A stretch of DNA of 7,966 bases from an uncultured Lachnospiraceae bacterium (GTDB lineage: Bacteria; Bacillota_A; Clostridia; Lachnospirales; Lachnospiraceae): contig CADBNG010000118.1 in the NCBI GenBank assembly GCA_902795985.1, positions 1 through 7,966 of the forward strand. Direction: 5' to 3'. Of this stretch, positions 6,447 to 7,966 are shown in pieces. Within the stretch, counting starts at the first letter, position 1. Each line of letters opens with the position of its first letter. The notes beneath the pieces are model-generated. The model worked only from the letters and a program-made list of their open reading frames with translations, ran no database searches and had not been told where the DNA came from. The position numbers and the translations under genes are program-made.

Positions 6447-7011
6447 GAAGCTCTTCTTCCTCCGGAATGATCTCCGCTTCCTTATAATAGATCAGCGAAA
6501 ACCAGACATACAGTTTCGGGCCGAGGTCGTAATCCATGCAGCATTTTTCCGCGAGATCCGGAACCGCGATTCCGTGGCTTTCGATGCAGGGATGCATCAG
6601 TTCCGAATGCCGGCAGTATTCATGGGGGAAATTGCATTTCGGGCAAAGGGTGCACGCGTCGCTGGTGAGGGTGTAGACCGTGATCCCGTTATTGATCAGA
6701 TAGTCTTCCACATGCCGGGTCAGCTCCTCATGGACCTCTTTGGACTCGTTCCGGCTCTTCCTGTTTTTCCCTTCCACCGCTCCGACGCTGGAGAAAAACA
6801 GGACGTCCGGATACGCCGAGCACCGCTCCCTGCATTTTGCGACCTTGGCGACGGCCGGCGGGCAGGACCAGTTGGTATCATACCGGCTGCAGATCCTTTT
6901 GCACATCGCCCGTACGTCATCCGAGAATTCCACGTCTTCCGGTTTCAAAAAGGTATACTGATATATGGGAAACCGGGAAATATATTCTTCTATCTGATCG
7001 TTTGTCAGCAT
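6439..7011 (-). CDS. DUF2284 Cys-rich putative metal-binding protein, 190 aa
   Basis: This protein has 12 Cys among 190 residues and fits the DUF2284 family of predicted metal-binding proteins. Cysteines cluster at 37, 41, 50, 60 and 64 (with CSRYDTNWSCPP at 41-52). A second group lies at 120, 123, 126, 133 and 142, in CTLCPKC, HEYC and LMHPCIESHGI, and Cys-Cys is at 157-158. The CxxCxxC pattern could bind an Fe-S cluster or zinc; which one is not known. There is no signal peptide or membrane helix. Length is typical. The ATG at 7011 follows AAAGGATGAG, with AGGA 7 bases from the start. It is the first gene after the 7081-7052 promoter and overlaps phoH by 8 bases, so it is co-transcribed with the RNA-metabolism genes. 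I know of no established function for the family. Confidence 0.85.
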   Translation of the reverse strand: MLTNDQIEEYISRFPIYQYTFLKPEDVEFSDDVRAMCKRICSRYDTNWSCPPAVAKVAKCRERCSAYPDVLFFSSVGAVEGKNRKSRNESKEVHEELTRHVEDYLINNGITVYTLTSDACTLCPKCNFPHEYCRHSELMHPCIESHGIAVPDLAEKCCMDYDLGPKLYVWFSLIYYKEAEIIPEEEELHE

Positions 7012-7051
7012 GGTCTCATCCTTTATAACCTGTAGATTTATCTGAAATTTA

Positions 7052-7081
7052 TTTATAATAAACGTTCCGTAATTCTGTCAA
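7052..7081 (-). promoter_or_regulatory. Sigma-A-type promoter of the DUF2284-phoH-ybeY/proB-ynzC-proA operon
   Basis: On the minus strand there is a perfect TTGACA (7081-7076) and, 18 bases on, TATAAA (7057-7052; 5 of 6 match to TATAAT). A TATTAT at 7060-7055 is an alternative -10 box with a short 15-base spacer. The region from the -10 box to the start codon is strikingly AT-rich compared with the rest of the window. Transcription should begin near 7045, leaving a leader of about 33 bases before the DUF2284 ATG. Confidence 0.75.
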
Positions 7082-7145
7082 GCGGTTCCGCGGCGCAGGC
7101 CTCGGCGGAAAACCAATTGTCCGTCTGCGGAAAGCCTGGCCTGAA

Positions 7146-7966
7146 TTATAGTGTCGCCGCCTGGTCAGAAACCTTTTCATTGAGGATTTCTCTCAGCTGC
7201 GCATATTCCCCTTCTTCCAGAAGGCCCTGTTCCATTATTTTCCCGGCTGCCGCTGAAGCCTGCTGCAGGATTTCCCGGTCCCGGAAAACGTCCGCCAGGT
7301 CGAAGCCGGCCACGCCGCTCTGCCGCAGGCCGAACAGATCGCCCTGGCCGCGCAGCTTCAGATCCTCTTCCGCGATATAGAAACCGTCGTTGGACCGGCT
7401 CAGGATGTCCAGCCGTTCGCTGACCTCGTCCCGGCCTTCGCTCTGGACAAAAATACAGTAGGACTGGGCATCGCCCCGTCCGACACGGCCTCTCAGCTGA
7501 TGAAGCTGGGCCAGACCGAAACGGTCGGCATTCTCGATCATCATGACCGTGGCGTTCGGCACGTCGACACCCACTTCTATAACGGTGGTTGATACCAGTA
7601 TATCCGTTTCGCCGTCCGCGAACTTTTTCATGATGCTGTTTTTCTCGGCTTCTTTCATCCGCCCGTGCAGCATGTCAATCCGCGCGGAACGGCCCAGTTC
7701 CTTTTTCAGCTTTGCCGTATAGTCCACCACATTTTCACAGGCCAGGTCCTCGTTTTTCTCGATCATGGGACAGACGACGTAAGCCTGATGTCCGGCCCGG
7801 ATCTCCCGGTCCAGAAAGCGGTATGCCTTCTCCCTGTACCCGGTATCCACTACGGCATTTTTGACGCGCAGCCTTCTGGCCGGCATTTCGTCCAGAACCG
7901 AAAGCTTCATATCGCCGTAAAGCATCAGGGCCAGCGTCCGGGGGATCGGCGTCGCGCTCAGGACCA
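7146..7966 (-). CDS. recG: ATP-dependent DNA helicase RecG, C-terminal 272 residues (5' end outside window)
   Basis: RecG remodels stalled replication forks and branch-migrates Holliday junctions. The visible part begins just inside the helicase core with LSATPIPRTLALMLYGD, a RecG signature (motif III region). It continues with the second helicase domain: STTVIEVGVDVPNA and QLHQLRGRVGRG (motifs V and VI). The RecG-specific FYIAEEDLKLRGQGDLFGLRQSG segment follows, then a C-terminal helical tail of normal length ending at TAA (7148-7146). Full-length RecG is about 680 residues, so roughly 400 are missing to the right. The reading frame is open to the window edge. A 6-bp inverted repeat (7096-7143) lies after the stop but lacks a T-run, so I see no clear terminator. 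Confidence 0.97.
   Translation of the reverse strand, partial: VLSATPIPRTLALMLYGDMKLSVLDEMPARRLRVKNAVVDTGYREKAYRFLDREIRAGHQAYVVCPMIEKNEDLACENVVDYTAKLKKELGRSARIDMLHGRMKEAEKNSIMKKFADGETDILVSTTVIEVGVDVPNATVMMIENADRFGLAQLHQLRGRVGRGDAQSYCIFVQSEGRDEVSERLDILSRSNDGFYIAEEDLKLRGQGDLFGLRQSGVAGFDLADVFRDREILQQASAAAGKIMEQGLLEEGEYAQLREILNEKVSDQAATL

Noticed and set aside
7096..7143. CAGGCC/GGCCTG inverted repeat as a recG terminator
   Set aside because: It has a 6-bp stem, a loop of about 36 bases and no T-run on the minus strand.

Overview
The window looks like chromosomal DNA from an anaerobic Bacillota, most likely class Clostridia. The clues are strong AGGAGG-type ribosome binding sites, sigma-A-type promoters, a YnzC (DUF896) protein, a Cys-rich DUF2284 protein, a ThlA-type thiolase and an electron-transfer flavoprotein of SfrB/GltD type. 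Base composition is moderately GC-rich by eye. The taxonomic call is an inference. Every convincing gene is on the minus strand, so transcription runs from high to low coordinates. I see no tRNA, rRNA, CRISPR array, IS element or phage gene.

Reading in the direction of transcription, the window opens with the 3' part of recG (7966 to 7146). A promoter with a perfect TTGACA -35 box (7081-7052) follows. It should drive a tight operon: a DUF2284 putative metal-binding protein, a PhoH-family ATPase, a single ORF joining YbeY (endoribonuclease) to ProB (glutamate 5-kinase), ynzC and proA, and possibly a 49-codon ORF directly after proA. Starts and stops overlap by 8 and 4 bases at the first two junctions. 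ProB and ProA supply the first two enzymatic steps of proline synthesis from glutamate. PhoH and YbeY belong to RNA metabolism.

A second transcription unit begins at a good promoter (2279-2251) and encodes an acetyl-CoA acetyltransferase (2161-962). It ends at a textbook intrinsic terminator (936-904). A third unit begins left of the terminator, with a hairpin in its leader. It is an incomplete gene (803 to beyond base 1) whose visible part joins a NuoF-type 4Fe-4S segment to a GltD-type Fe-S/FAD module.

The most notable observation is the in-frame YbeY-ProB fusion. The kinase part stops at the end of the kinase fold and has no C-terminal PUA (RNA-binding) domain, while an RNase is attached to its N-terminus. 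The rest of the window is mostly ordinary housekeeping and metabolism.
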